Numbered from the stretch's first letter, positions 55,557-63,830 are shown. The stretch: DNA of 64,000 bases from Pseudomonas sp. P8_229 (GCF_034008635.1 NZ_CP125378.1:1292001-1356000); one strand, 5' to 3'. Program-made: numbers and translations. Notes: generated from the letters alone by a model not told the origin.

Positions 55557-56411
55557 TTACTTCCTTGTAATAACTGAGCGTGAAAGATAATCACTGAGAA
55601 ACTTGAGCATCTCAGGTGTTTCGCGTAATGACGATAGACCGAGGTCTACGCTGCCGTGCCCCCCAGCAAAGTCAAAGTTATCCAGATTGACAGTGCAGAA
55701 AAAATTCAACTTTCCAAAATCCAGATTTTCCAATTCTGCTCTGCTGAGCATTGCCAATTTCTCGTCAGTCAGTTGTTCCTCGGAAGCCGGGCGAATCAAA
55801 CCGTCACAGCCTATCAACCGAGGGGTGCCATCACGCCGCGGCCAGCCAGTAATGACAAACGTTCTGACGGAATCCACATTCTTGAAATGCGGCGGCGGAG
55901 CATCCAGCCAAATCTCTAACCCCGGATAATTAGTCAACTTCACAATCAACTCATCGGGCCAGTTGACGTGTCGATAGCCCCGCTCATGGGGCTCGGTAGT
56001 CTCTTTTCTTGTATAAAGCCCGGCGTTCACTTTATAAAGACGCCAACTTTCAGGAATCGATTTCAAGCTCTGATCCTGGTACCGGCGCAAACCCGTCCCG
56101 GTCCACCAGAAATGCCCCTTGAGCGTATTGGCAAGGCACGCTTTCTTATTCGACAATTCAGGCATGCCAACATAAAACTCCGGCACCAGAGTCTTATCCA
56201 CATAGCTGCCGCCCAGTATGGGCACCTGCTTCATGCTCGCCAGCTTCTTTTGACAGGCCTCCTGATCCGCGTAATAGATTGCCATCGCTTTGGAGGTTTC
56301 TTCTTCACGGATATAAAAATTCACCACGCAATAACAGGCATAAATAAACAAGCCGTATTTCAATAACTTTTTAAACCATTTAACCAAATGCTTACGCGAC
56401 ATCCGGAGCAT
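55557..56411 (-). CDS. unrecognised single-span membrane protein, partner of the RTX gene
   Basis: 284 residues from the ATG at 56411 with GGGAG eight bases upstream; the frame to 56516 would add 35 residues overlapping the glycosyltransferase. Residues 1-14 are basic, then one hydrophobic span (LKYGLFIYACYCVVNFYI). The remaining 250 residues are polar, with several Cys (EACQKKLASM, NKKACLANTL, RLIGCDGLI, LNFFCTVNL). The N-terminal span and basic start suggest an inner-membrane protein with the bulk in the periplasm. I do not recognise the family. It is sandwiched between the glycosyltransferase (one base apart) and the RTX gene (two bases apart). Confidence 0.8.
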   Translation of the reverse strand: MLRMSRKHLVKWFKKLLKYGLFIYACYCVVNFYIREEETSKAMAIYYADQEACQKKLASMKQVPILGGSYVDKTLVPEFYVGMPELSNKKACLANTLKGHFWWTGTGLRRYQDQSLKSIPESWRLYKVNAGLYTRKETTEPHERGYRHVNWPDELIVKLTNYPGLEIWLDAPPPHFKNVDSVRTFVITGWPRRDGTPRLIGCDGLIRPASEEQLTDEKLAMLSRAELENLDFGKLNFFCTVNLDNFDFAGGHGSVDLGLSSLRETPEMLKFLSDYLSRSVITRK

Positions 56412-56412
56412 T

Positions 56413-57657
56413 TCAAATCTCCCTGTCAAACTGAGGAGCAGGCTGTTTCTTGAGATGCCGGGACGTCGCGTTTTCAAATACTTCAAAGTAGTGTTTCGTG
56501 CCGTACTCCACATCAAATCTGCTCGCCGTCAACTTCGCAGCGCTGCGAAGGCAGTCGTACTCATCAACGGAATCAAGAACCCTGGCAATACGTTTGGCGA
56601 TACCGTGATGATCGAAGAAATCCACCAGCATTCCATTGTGCCCATCGACGATCACCTCTCTTACCGGAGCCGTATCCGACGCTACCACCACACACCCAGC
56701 CGCCATCGCCTCCAATAACGACCACGACAAAACAAACGGATACGTCAAATAAACATGAACCTTTGAACAGTCCAGAACTGCCCGAAAAGTCTGGTAAGGA
56801 AGCTTCCCTGTGAAATGAACGGTGGAATGATCGAAACTTACCTCTGCCTCCATCCTGCTGCGCCAATTTGCATAGCCAACCGGCTTACACCCATAACTGA
56901 CGTCATCACCGCCCACTACGATTATCTGCGCATCGGGACACTCAGCCTGAATATGCGGGATCGCTCGCATAAAACTGTGAAACCCGCGATAAGGCTCAAG
57001 ATTCCTCGCGACATAAGTAACGATCGGCTGCCCGGCTCTCAGCTCGACGCCATTGGGCAACCTGACGGCCCCAACTTTCGTCAAGTAAGCACTTTGAATA
57101 ACGCCTTCATGAATAACCCGAATGGCCGACTGATAAGCGGCCGGAAACAGACTGCGCTGCCACCGCGTGGGCGCAATGGCAATGTCACATTGCTCGAGAT
57201 TCAAAAGATGCAGCGAATTGAGCACTCGCAGCCTTGATGACTCTCTTGTGGCTCGCGGAAATTCAGGGTCGAACCCGGAATCCGCGCCCTGCGCCCTATA
57301 GTAATATTCGCAATAGTGAATTAGCGGTGTATCAGGATAAACATCCTTGACGAAGAGCGTTTCCCCCCATCCGGGATGAGCGAGAATCACGTCCGGCCGA
57401 TAACCCGAATGTTTCAGCCTGCTCAGAATTTCAAAAACCTTCTGTCCATCAGTCACCGCTTGTTCGTAACGGGTCAGGTAGGGGTGAATATCGCCCGGTG
57501 CTCTGCTGGCAGCGCGGTATCGATATATTTTCACCCCTGCGATACCCGGCGCCGTATCCCGACCTATCGCCAAAACCTCATAACGTCTGTCAATCGCCGC
57601 CAGCACCACATGACGGAACTGGCCCGGAAAGTTTTGGTGAATCACAAGAAGCTTCAT
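56413..57657 (-). CDS. GT4-type glycosyltransferase (GT-B fold)
   Basis: 414 residues, first gene of the RTX operon. It opens with LLVIHQNFPGQFRHVVLAAI and has the second-domain features of GT4 enzymes: TYVARNLEPYRGFHSFMRAI, IIVVGGDDVSYG, and the C-terminal acidic-retaining signature LSWSLLEAMAAGCVVVASDTAPVRE with the catalytic Glu pair region. HYCEYYYRAQGADSGFDPEF is a subgroup feature. No signal peptide or membrane span. It is expected to be cytosolic. No other sugar-pathway gene is next to it, so the acceptor may be the RTX protein itself, a lipid, or an unlinked glycan. Confidence 0.85.
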   Translation of the reverse strand: MKLLVIHQNFPGQFRHVVLAAIDRRYEVLAIGRDTAPGIAGVKIYRYRAASRAPGDIHPYLTRYEQAVTDGQKVFEILSRLKHSGYRPDVILAHPGWGETLFVKDVYPDTPLIHYCEYYYRAQGADSGFDPEFPRATRESSRLRVLNSLHLLNLEQCDIAIAPTRWQRSLFPAAYQSAIRVIHEGVIQSAYLTKVGAVRLPNGVELRAGQPIVTYVARNLEPYRGFHSFMRAIPHIQAECPDAQIIVVGGDDVSYGCKPVGYANWRSRMEAEVSFDHSTVHFTGKLPYQTFRAVLDCSKVHVYLTYPFVLSWSLLEAMAAGCVVVASDTAPVREVIVDGHNGMLVDFFDHHGIAKRIARVLDSVDEYDCLRSAAKLTASRFDVEYGTKHYFEVFENATSRHLKKQPAPQFDREI

Positions 57658-57810
57658 AGCGGCATCGTCCTTTTATTCGCCGCTATTGAACTGAGTTTTG
57701 CTCACCTCGATCGGCAGGAACAAACGCTAACAAATGCAAGGAAATGAAACTGTAGGAAGCGTCTGGGAATGCCCTAGGAGATGGCTAATGGGACGACTTT
57801 TCGACGGGCA

Positions 57811-57845
57811 TAAAAAAGCGGCGCTAATTGCGCCGCTTTCTTTTG
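57811..57845 (-). terminator. Rho-independent terminator of the Tyr-rich lipoprotein gene
   Basis: Stem AAAGCGGCGC/GCGCCGCTTT with an AATTA loop, then TTTTTT on the minus strand, 8 bases past the stop at 57853. Confidence 0.85.
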
Positions 57846-57852
57846 CGTGGAT

Positions 57853-58260
57853 TTACCAGCGGTTACCACGCCCATTGTGATCGCCGCGCCCACTGTGTCG
57901 GTCGTAGTTGCCACGACCGCGATGATCATTATCCCAATCGCCGCGACGGTGGCCATCCCAACGTCCGCGATCGTTGTCGTGCCAGCGACGGCTTTCGTAG
58001 TAACGCGGGGCCGGTTGATAGTAGCGCGGCGCCGATTGGTAATAGCGCGGTTGCTGGTAATACCGCGGGGCTGGCTGGTAGTAGCGTGGCTGCGCGTAAT
58101 ACGTGCTGCCACCGTTGTAATACGTGCCGCCCGTGTTGTAGTACGCCGGTGCGGGTGAGGTGTAGACCTCCGAGCTGTAATAACTGTCTGCGTAGGAGTA
58201 GGGAGCGCAACCGGCAACGGAAAACATCATCGCAGCAAGTAGAAGAATTCGTCGATACAT
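57853..58260 (-). CDS. Tyr-rich small lipoprotein
   Basis: 135 residues from the ATG at 58260, which has CAGGAGGCCGCC before it. A lipoprotein signal peptide ends MFSVAGC. The mature protein carries several PRYYQxAPRYYQ-type repeats, then a basic His/Arg/Gly/Asp-rich tail. The repeats suggest an elongated, possibly surface-exposed or cell-wall-binding segment. Function not recognised. Its leader is shared with the next gene to the right, on the same strand. Confidence 0.75.
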   Translation of the reverse strand: MYRRILLLAAMMFSVAGCAPYSYADSYYSSEVYTSPAPAYYNTGGTYYNGGSTYYAQPRYYQPAPRYYQQPRYYQSAPRYYQPAPRYYESRRWHDNDRGRWDGHRRGDWDNDHRGRGNYDRHSGRGDHNGRGNRW

Positions 58261-58439
58261 GGCGGCCTCCTGGACCGCGGGTAGCCACACCAGCGACGCT
58301 GGCAGGCATCAGTCGTTTATTCGGTGACTGACGAAATATCTGACAGCGTTTTCTGAATCTGGTGCGTTTCCGTAACAAGTTGAAACAAGTGATTAATGAA
58401 ATCCTGTTCATTTGGAAACCACTGTCATTCAGCCACCGA

Positions 58440-58703
58440 TCAGTGATGTCCACCGTGATACCCACCGCCGTGATAGCCGCGTCCATAGCCGCCGCGATAG
58501 CCGTAACCACCATAGTAATAACGGCCGCCACCGTAGGAGCGCGGCCCGTAATAACCGCCGTAGTAATACGGCGAGTAATAGCCGGGATAGTAGTAAGTGG
58601 CGGGGTAAGCATCGTAAGGGCCAGCGTAGTAATAACACCCGGACAAACCCAAACCGAGCACCGCTCCCAGCAGCCCTCGACGCAACAGTTTTGAAATACC
58701 CAT
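58440..58703 (-). CDS. Tyr/Gly-rich small lipoprotein
   Basis: 87 residues with a lipoprotein signal ending LGLGLSGC and a mature part that is almost entirely Tyr, Gly, Pro and His (for example GGYYGPRSYGGGRYYYGG). Function not recognised; composition resembles a disordered cell-surface tether. The bases before its ATG (GGAGGCCGCC) match those of the neighbouring lipoprotein gene, and it lies 180 bases upstream of it. No AlgU or sigma70 promoter was clear for either. Confidence 0.72.
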   Translation of the reverse strand: MGISKLLRRGLLGAVLGLGLSGCYYYAGPYDAYPATYYYPGYYSPYYYGGYYGPRSYGGGRYYYGGYGYRGGYGRGYHGGGYHGGHH

Positions 58704-59042
58704 GGCGGCCTCCTGAAAGACCCACGGCCGCAGCAGGACAGTGCAGCCGACACAGTTTTGACTGTCAGGTCCGGGGCAAGTGCCAGATTCGGACAGGCTT
58801 CAGATCAGCGGTGACGGGAACCCTGAAAGTCCCGTGTGGGAGCGGGCTTGCTCGCGAATGCGGTGTTCCTGCCACATCAATGTTGACTGACCCTCCGCAT
58901 TCGCGAGCAAGCCCGCTCCCACAGTCGGCCTGCGTGATGTCCAGAAATACAGGAACGACCATTCGCGCCGCGCATGGAGCAGTTATTTCCAGGCAGTGCC
59001 ACTAGAATGCTGCCATCGGCTTATCTGCCAACGGAATCGCCC
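58704..59042. other. 339-base intergenic region between lipoprotein and cyclase genes
   Basis: It contains a REP pair (58836-58924). Beyond that I see no gene or strong promoter. The ATG of the cyclase at 59043 lies 119 bases past the REP. Confidence 0.5.
58834..58925. repeat. REP inverted pair with conserved centre
   Basis: GTGTGGGAGCGGGCTTGCTC and its reverse complement flank a centre that reads, in reverse complement, GTCAGTCAACATTGATGT, a variant of the centre in the elements at 2861 and 9725 although the arms are of a different type. Confidence 0.85.
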
Positions 59043-60530
59043 ATGCCGCACAGATCTGCGCTGTACTCGCAACGCTCGCTGGTTCTGACACTGGTCGCCC
59101 TGCTCGGCGCCGGCTTCCTCGCCACTTCGTTGCTCAGCTACTACGCCTCGCGGGCGTCGATCCGCGACAGCATCATCAACACCGAACTGCCGCTGACGTC
59201 TGACACGGTCTATTCGGAAATCCAGAAAGACCTCGTCAGACCGATCCTGATTTCCTCAATGATGTCGCGCGACACCTTCATGCGTGACTGGGTGGTAAAC
59301 GGCGAAAAAGACCCGTTGCAGATGACCCGCTACCTCGACGAGGTCATGACCCACTATGGCGCCTACACCGCGTTCTTCGTCTCCAACAGCAGCCACACCT
59401 ACTACCACGCCAAGGGCGTGCTCAAGCAAGTGAAGATCGATGAGCCGCGCGATGCCTGGTACTTCCGCGTGCGCGACATGAAAGACCCGTATGAGATCAA
59501 CGTCGACCCGGATCTGGCCAACAAGGACAACCTGACGTTCTTCATCAACTACAAGGTCTACGACTACGACAATCGCCTCATTGGCGCCGCCGGCGTGGGC
59601 CTGACGGTGGATGCGGTGATCAAGCTGATCGACAAATACCAGCAGCGCTATCAACGCAGCGTTTATTTTGTCGATGCCTTCGGGCGACTGGTACTCACCG
59701 GCGCCAATGGCGGCCCGGAGGGTGCGCATATCGGGAGAGGCCTCGGCGAACTTGCCAGCATGAAAAGCCTGGTCAGCCAGTTACCCAAACCGCACAGCGG
59801 CAGCTACGAATATTCCGCCCACGGCCAGGGACATTTCCTCAATGTGCGGTTTATTCCAGAGTTGAACTGGTACCTGTTCGTCGACAAGCGCGAGGACGGT
59901 GCACTCACTGAGATCCGTCAGTCGCTGTACCTCAACCTGCTGATCTGTCTGTTAGTGACGCTGGGCATGCTGACCTTGCTCAACCGCGTGATCGGCCGTT
60001 ACCAGCGCAAGATCCAGGCGCAAGCCACCCTCGACAGCCTCACCGAATTGCCCAACCGCCGCGGCTTCGACCTGCTCGCCGCGCAAGCCCTGCACGAAGC
60101 GCAACGCGAACCGAAGCCACTGACTGCGCTGTTGCTCGACCTCGATCACTTCAAGACTTTGAATGACACCTACGGCCACCTGGCTGGCGATCAGGTGCTG
60201 ATCGGTTTCGCCCGGGATCTGCAAAGCTGCCTGCGCCATTCCGACATCGTCTGTCGCTGGGGCGGTGAGGAATTTATCGTGTTGCTGAAGGACACTGATG
60301 GCGACACCGGTCAGAAGATTGCCGAGAAGATCCGCCAACACGTCGAACAACACGAATACTCCTACAATGGCCATAGCCTGAATCTGACCGTGAGCATCGG
60401 TGCCACCACCCTGCAAGCAGATGACACCTTGCACACCCTGCTGTCCCGGGCCGATCATGCGATGTACCGGGCCAAGCAAACCGGCCGTAACCGTACTTGC
60501 GTGGAAATGCCTCACTCGACTTATGCCTGA
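59043..60530 (+). CDS. membrane diguanylate cyclase with periplasmic sensor
   Basis: 495 residues from the ATG at 59043. An N-terminal span (SLVLTLVALLGAGFLATSLL) and another near residue 305 (LYLNLLICLLVTLGMLTLL) enclose a periplasmic sensor of the Cache type (YDYDNRLIGAAGVGLTVDAV). The C-terminal GGDEF domain makes cyclic di-GMP: LDSLTELPNRRGFD, LDLDHFKTLNDTYGHLAGD and the active RWGGEEFIVLL. The inhibitory site RHSD lies five residues before GGEEF. It ends inside the next gene's start. Confidence 0.93.
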   Translation: MPHRSALYSQRSLVLTLVALLGAGFLATSLLSYYASRASIRDSIINTELPLTSDTVYSEIQKDLVRPILISSMMSRDTFMRDWVVNGEKDPLQMTRYLDEVMTHYGAYTAFFVSNSSHTYYHAKGVLKQVKIDEPRDAWYFRVRDMKDPYEINVDPDLANKDNLTFFINYKVYDYDNRLIGAAGVGLTVDAVIKLIDKYQQRYQRSVYFVDAFGRLVLTGANGGPEGAHIGRGLGELASMKSLVSQLPKPHSGSYEYSAHGQGHFLNVRFIPELNWYLFVDKREDGALTEIRQSLYLNLLICLLVTLGMLTLLNRVIGRYQRKIQAQATLDSLTELPNRRGFDLLAAQALHEAQREPKPLTALLLDLDHFKTLNDTYGHLAGDQVLIGFARDLQSCLRHSDIVCRWGGEEFIVLLKDTDGDTGQKIAEKIRQHVEQHEYSYNGHSLNLTVSIGATTLQADDTLHTLLSRADHAMYRAKQTGRNRTCVEMPHSTYA

Positions 60531-60753
60531 CACCGACGCAAAACCCGACCTCTGCCCCGCCTGCGGCGCCCGCAATGACTGCAGCCTGGCCGACCCGCGA
60601 ACCGCCGACCGAGCCTGCTGGTGTTATGGCGTGAGCATCGATCCGGCAGTACTCGAAGCCCTGCCCGCGGCGCTGCGCGATAAATCCTGCCTGTGTCCGC
60701 GCTGCGCTCAGGTCGAGGCGCAACTGCAAGCAGCGGCGCGGCCGATCCCGTAA
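60523..60753 (+). CDS. cysteine-rich CWC family protein
   Basis: 76 residues overlapping the cyclase by eight bases. It has the family motifs LCPACGARNDCSLADPR, CWCYGVSI and CLCPRCA, four pairs of cysteines likely to hold zinc. Function unknown. Coupling to the cyclase and position before rsuA are the only context. Many Pseudomonas genomes carry this gene beside rsuA. Confidence 0.85.
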   Translation: MPDTDAKPDLCPACGARNDCSLADPRTADRACWCYGVSIDPAVLEALPAALRDKSCLCPRCAQVEAQLQAAARPIP

Positions 60754-60786
60754 GATGCGCGCCCCGCCTTCCATCGATATCTGAGC

Positions 60787-61479
60787 ATGCGCGTCGACCG
60801 ATTCCTCAGCAACCTGCCCCGCTACAACCGTCAGCAGGTTCGCCTGTTGCTGGTTGAAAAACGTGTGCGGATCGACGGAAAAGTCGTCAACGACCCGCAC
60901 AGCGAAGTGCTGGAGTTCAGCCGCGTCGAAGTCGATGAAGAACTCCTGCAGCTCGGCAAACCGGCGCGCTACTTCATGCTGCACAAGCCACCGGGGTGCG
61001 TCAGCGCCACCCGCGACCCACAGCACCCGACCGTACTCGACCTGATCGATGAACCGGACAAGGACGACCTGCACATCGCCGGGCGCCTGGATTTCAACAC
61101 CACCGGGCTGATGCTGATCACCAACGATGGCACCTGGTCGCGACGCCTGACCCAGCCGCAGACCAAACTGCCAAAAGTCTATTACGTCGAGACCGAACAG
61201 GAGATCGGAGCGGAATATGCGATCACCTTCGCCGAGGGCATCTACTTCGCTTTCGAAGACCTGACCACGCAACCGGCACAGTTCGAAGTCCTCGGCCCGA
61301 ACGCGGCACGCCTGAGCATCGTCGAGGGCCGTTACCATCAGGTGAAGCGCATGTTTGGCCACTTCAACAACAAAGTGCTGCGCCTGCACCGTGAATCGAT
61401 GGGGCCGCTGCTGCTCGATGACGCGCTAAAACCGGGCGAGTACCGTGCTTTGCGCACCGAAGAGATCCATTTGTTCTAA
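60787..61479 (+). CDS. rsuA: 16S rRNA pseudouridine(516) synthase RsuA
   Basis: 230 residues. An S4 RNA-binding domain at the N-terminus (MRVDRFLSNLPRYNRQQVRL) is followed by the synthase domain with the catalytic Asp in GRLDFNTTGLMLITNDG (Asp about 102). KVYYVETEQ and the C-terminal GRYHQVKRMFGHFNNKV are typical of RsuA/RluE-type enzymes. It is expected to modify helix 18 of 16S rRNA. RluE-like specificity cannot be ruled out. Confidence 0.92.
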   Translation: MRVDRFLSNLPRYNRQQVRLLLVEKRVRIDGKVVNDPHSEVLEFSRVEVDEELLQLGKPARYFMLHKPPGCVSATRDPQHPTVLDLIDEPDKDDLHIAGRLDFNTTGLMLITNDGTWSRRLTQPQTKLPKVYYVETEQEIGAEYAITFAEGIYFAFEDLTTQPAQFEVLGPNAARLSIVEGRYHQVKRMFGHFNNKVLRLHRESMGPLLLDDALKPGEYRALRTEEIHLF

Positions 61480-61794
61480 GCCGGCGACCGCTCAGCAGAA
61501 GTTGTCGAACAATTTACCAACGGCACTTGCGCGATCCCCATCCCACTGCTTGAATCAGGACGTCGGCCAGATTGTGACCGATGAGTCACACCATACATCC
61601 AAGAAACTTTTTGCCGGTCGCAAGCCCCTTGGGTTGCGTCTCAGCCGGCAGACTGCCCGCCAATAACAATACCCGTCGACCGCAGTCATGGATCGACATG
61701 GGCCAAGAAATTCCAGGCGTATGCCTACCTGTCACAAAGCTCGTGCAATCTCTATTTGCGCGCATACCCGCTTGCTTGCCAGGAGTCTTATGAC
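61480..61794. other. 315-base intergenic region before phaG
   Basis: I see nothing decisive. GAAACTTTTTG at 61604 resembles half of an AlgU site but has no partner -10 at the right distance. No gene supported. Confidence 0.4.
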
Positions 61795-62679
61795 ATGAGG
61801 CCAGAAATCGCTGTGCTGGATATACAGGGTCAGTATCGGGTTTACACGGAGTTCTATCGCGCAGACGCCGCAGAAAAGACCATCATCCTGGTCAACGGCT
61901 CGATGGCCACGACTGCGTCGTTTGCACAGACTGTGAAAAACCTGCACCCGCAATTCAACGTGGTTTGCTACGACCAGCCCTACGCGGGCAGATCAAAAGT
62001 CCACAACCGCCACGAGAAACATCTGACGAAGGAAGTCGAAGGGCAGATCCTGCTGGAGCTGATCGACCATTTCAGTGCCGAACACGTGCTGTCATTTTCC
62101 TGGGGCGGCGCGGCCACTCTGGTTGCCCTGGCCCACCAGCCACGGCGCATTGAAAAAGCCGTGATCAGCTCGTTCTCGCCGGTGATCAACGCGCACATGC
62201 TTGATTACCTGGAGCGCGGTGTCGATTACCTCGGTCAGCGCGATGGCGACCGCGTCGGGCATCTGGTCAACAACACCATCGGCAAACACCTGCCATCACT
62301 GTTCAAGCGCTTCAACTATCGCCACGTCAGCAGCCTGGCCGAGCACGAATACGGGCAGATGCACTTCCACATCAGTGACGTGCTGCACAGCGATCGTCAG
62401 TGCTACCTGAATGCGGCAAAGAAGATCAACGTGCCGGTGCTGTTCCTCAACGGTGAATGGGACGAATACACCGCCGCCGAAGACGCCCGGATATTCGGCA
62501 ACCACGTGGCGCACAGCACTTTCACCACGCTGCAGGCCACCGGGCACTTCCTCGACATGGAGCACAAGGCTGCTTGCCGAGATAGCCAGAACGCCCTGCT
62601 CGGTTTCCTGAAACCCACTCAGCAGTCGAGCCGAACGCGTTACTCGTTCGTTCAGGATCACCATGCACTGGCCATTTGA
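61795..62679 (+). CDS. phaG: 3-hydroxyacyl-ACP thioesterase/transferase PhaG
   Basis: 294 residues, as P. putida PhaG, from the ATG at 61795 with AGGAG upstream; the frame from 61756 is rejected. It starts MRPEIAVLDIQGQYRVYTEF and shares IGKHLPSLFKRFNYRHVSSL with P. putida PhaG, and more distantly with RhlA (NGSMATTASFAQ, EWDEYTAAEDAR, GHFLDMEHK). Alpha/beta hydrolase: nucleophile Ser in SFSWGGAA, acid Asp in GEWDEYT, His in TGHFLDM. PhaG moves 3-hydroxyacyl groups out of fatty acid synthesis for PHA. No pha synthase is here. Confidence 0.94.
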   Translation: MRPEIAVLDIQGQYRVYTEFYRADAAEKTIILVNGSMATTASFAQTVKNLHPQFNVVCYDQPYAGRSKVHNRHEKHLTKEVEGQILLELIDHFSAEHVLSFSWGGAATLVALAHQPRRIEKAVISSFSPVINAHMLDYLERGVDYLGQRDGDRVGHLVNNTIGKHLPSLFKRFNYRHVSSLAEHEYGQMHFHISDVLHSDRQCYLNAAKKINVPVLFLNGEWDEYTAAEDARIFGNHVAHSTFTTLQATGHFLDMEHKAACRDSQNALLGFLKPTQQSSRTRYSFVQDHHALAI

Positions 62680-62759
62680 AAACGTGTCGTCGCGAGCGAG
62701 TCGGCAGGCTCGAACATCAGCGTATCGTCCCTGCCCGACTCACCCGCGAATGACCGTTT
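62679..62759 (+). repeat. imperfect inverted repeat after phaG
   Basis: AAACGTGTCGTCGCGAGCGA at the left pairs with CACCCGCGAATGACCGTTTT at the right over about 30 bases. It overlaps the phaG stop and could be a terminator or a decayed REP pair; no T-run follows. Confidence 0.45.
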
Positions 62760-62839
62760 TCAAGGCTGTAACGCGCTGCGAGCAAAAGAAAAACTTCAAA
62801 TCCGCGCCCGACTCTGGTACAAAGTCAGCCGCTCTTTGA

Positions 62840-62913
62840 GCGGGTATAGTTTAGTGGCAAAACGAAAGCTTCCCAAGCTTTAGTTGAGGGTTCGATTCCC
62901 TCTACCCGCTCCA
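62840..62913 (+). tRNA. tRNA-Gly (anticodon CCC)
   Basis: The acceptor stem GCGGGTA pairs with TACCCGC, the D arm is TAGTTTAGTGGCAAAA, the anticodon arm AAAGC-TTCCCAA-GCTTT gives CCC, the T arm is GAGGGTTCGATTCCCTC, and a T and encoded CCA follow. Confidence 0.95.
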
Positions 62914-62960
62914 CTCAATTGGGTCTCACGTTGTGGTATGACGGGGGATGCAGGAACAGA

Positions 62961-62988
62961 AAAACCGGCCTACAGGGCCGGTTTTTTT
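62961..62988 (+). terminator. Rho-independent terminator of tRNA-Gly
   Basis: Stem CCGGCC/GGCCGG with a TACAG loop and T7. Confidence 0.88.
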
Positions 62989-63075
62989 GTGTCTGGGATT
63001 TACCCACATTGGCTCGTAAAGGCCTGCAACACACCCATCATCCCAGCTCCAAGACCCTGCCTAGACTGATTCTTG

Positions 63076-63147
63076 CCACCGAGCAGAACAAAGGACGATG
63101 ACCGCTCGGTGGTTATAGTGTTGATCAAAAAAATCAGTAGTTATAGT
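63076..63147 (+). promoter_or_regulatory. candidate operator/promoter of hicAB
   Basis: A perfect nine-base inverted repeat CCACCGAGC/GCTCGGTGG (63076-63112) precedes two copies of GTTATAGT 28 bases apart. The second includes TATAGT (63142-63147), a good -10, with TTGATC 15 bases before it. The start codon of hicA is 30 bases further on. Confidence 0.45.
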
Positions 63148-63176
63148 ACCTACCAAGCACACCACAAGGAGGTGTT

Positions 63177-63356
63177 GTGAATAGCCGTTTTTTAATCGGC
63201 CAACTCGTCGCAGACGGTGGGTACCTGGTGCGGGTCAAAGGCAGTCACCATCACTTTAAACATCCCGTCAAACCCGGATTGGTGACGGTGCCGCATCCGA
63301 AGAAGGACCTGCTTAAAAAAACGGCCATCAGTATTTTGAAACAGGCGCTGCCTTGA
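63177..63356 (+). CDS. hicA: HicA family mRNA interferase toxin
   Basis: 59 residues from a GTG with AAGGAGG seven bases upstream (a gene too short for many callers). The double-stranded RNA-binding-like fold has the catalytic His in VRVKGSHHHFKHPVKPG and a basic helix KKDLLKKTAISILKQAL. HicA cleaves mRNA and blocks translation; HicB neutralises it. It is 36 bases before hicB. Confidence 0.9.
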   Translation: MNSRFLIGQLVADGGYLVRVKGSHHHFKHPVKPGLVTVPHPKKDLLKKTAISILKQALP

Positions 63357-63392
63357 CTCACTCCGCCTAGAGCGTCCAGGAGGACCACGAAC

Positions 63393-63800
63393 ATGCTTTA
63401 CCCTATCGCAATTTCAATAGGTGATGACGAACACGCCTGGGGAGTGGAAGTACCGGATATTCCCGGCTGTTTTTCCGCCGGCGATGATCTTGATGATGCC
63501 GTCGCGATGGCTCGCGAAGCCATTGAGGGGCATTTCGAAGTTCTGGCCGAGGACGGTGCGCCGATCCCGCCAGCCAGCAAGCTTGGCGTGCATGTATCGA
63601 ACCCGCAGTATGTTGGCTGTGCTTGGGCTGTGGTTGATATTGACGTCACCAAATACCTGGGCAAGGCGCAGAAACTCAACATCACGCTGCCTGGCTATCT
63701 GCTCAACCGCATTGATGAATACGTGCTTCATCACCCGGAAGAGAAGAGCCGTTCGGGGTTTCTGGCGTCGGCAGCGTTGAAGGTCTTGCAGCAAGGTTGA
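63393..63800 (+). CDS. hicB: HicB family antitoxin
   Basis: 135 residues. The partial RNase H-like domain has PIAISIGDDEHAWGVEVPDI and GCFSAGDDLDDAVAMAREAI. The C-terminal part LNITLPGYLLNRIDEYVLHH is a ribbon-helix-helix DNA-binding segment that probably binds the inverted repeat upstream of hicA. It neutralises HicA and represses the pair. Confidence 0.92.
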   Translation: MLYPIAISIGDDEHAWGVEVPDIPGCFSAGDDLDDAVAMAREAIEGHFEVLAEDGAPIPPASKLGVHVSNPQYVGCAWAVVDIDVTKYLGKAQKLNITLPGYLLNRIDEYVLHHPEEKSRSGFLASAALKVLQQG

Positions 63801-63830
63801 ATGCAAAACCGGCTCTCCGCTGGCATTTCT

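Noticed and set aside
56412..56516. N-terminal extension of the unknown membrane protein
   Set aside because: It would overlap the glycosyltransferase by 35 codons; the ATG at 56411 has GGGAG at the right distance.
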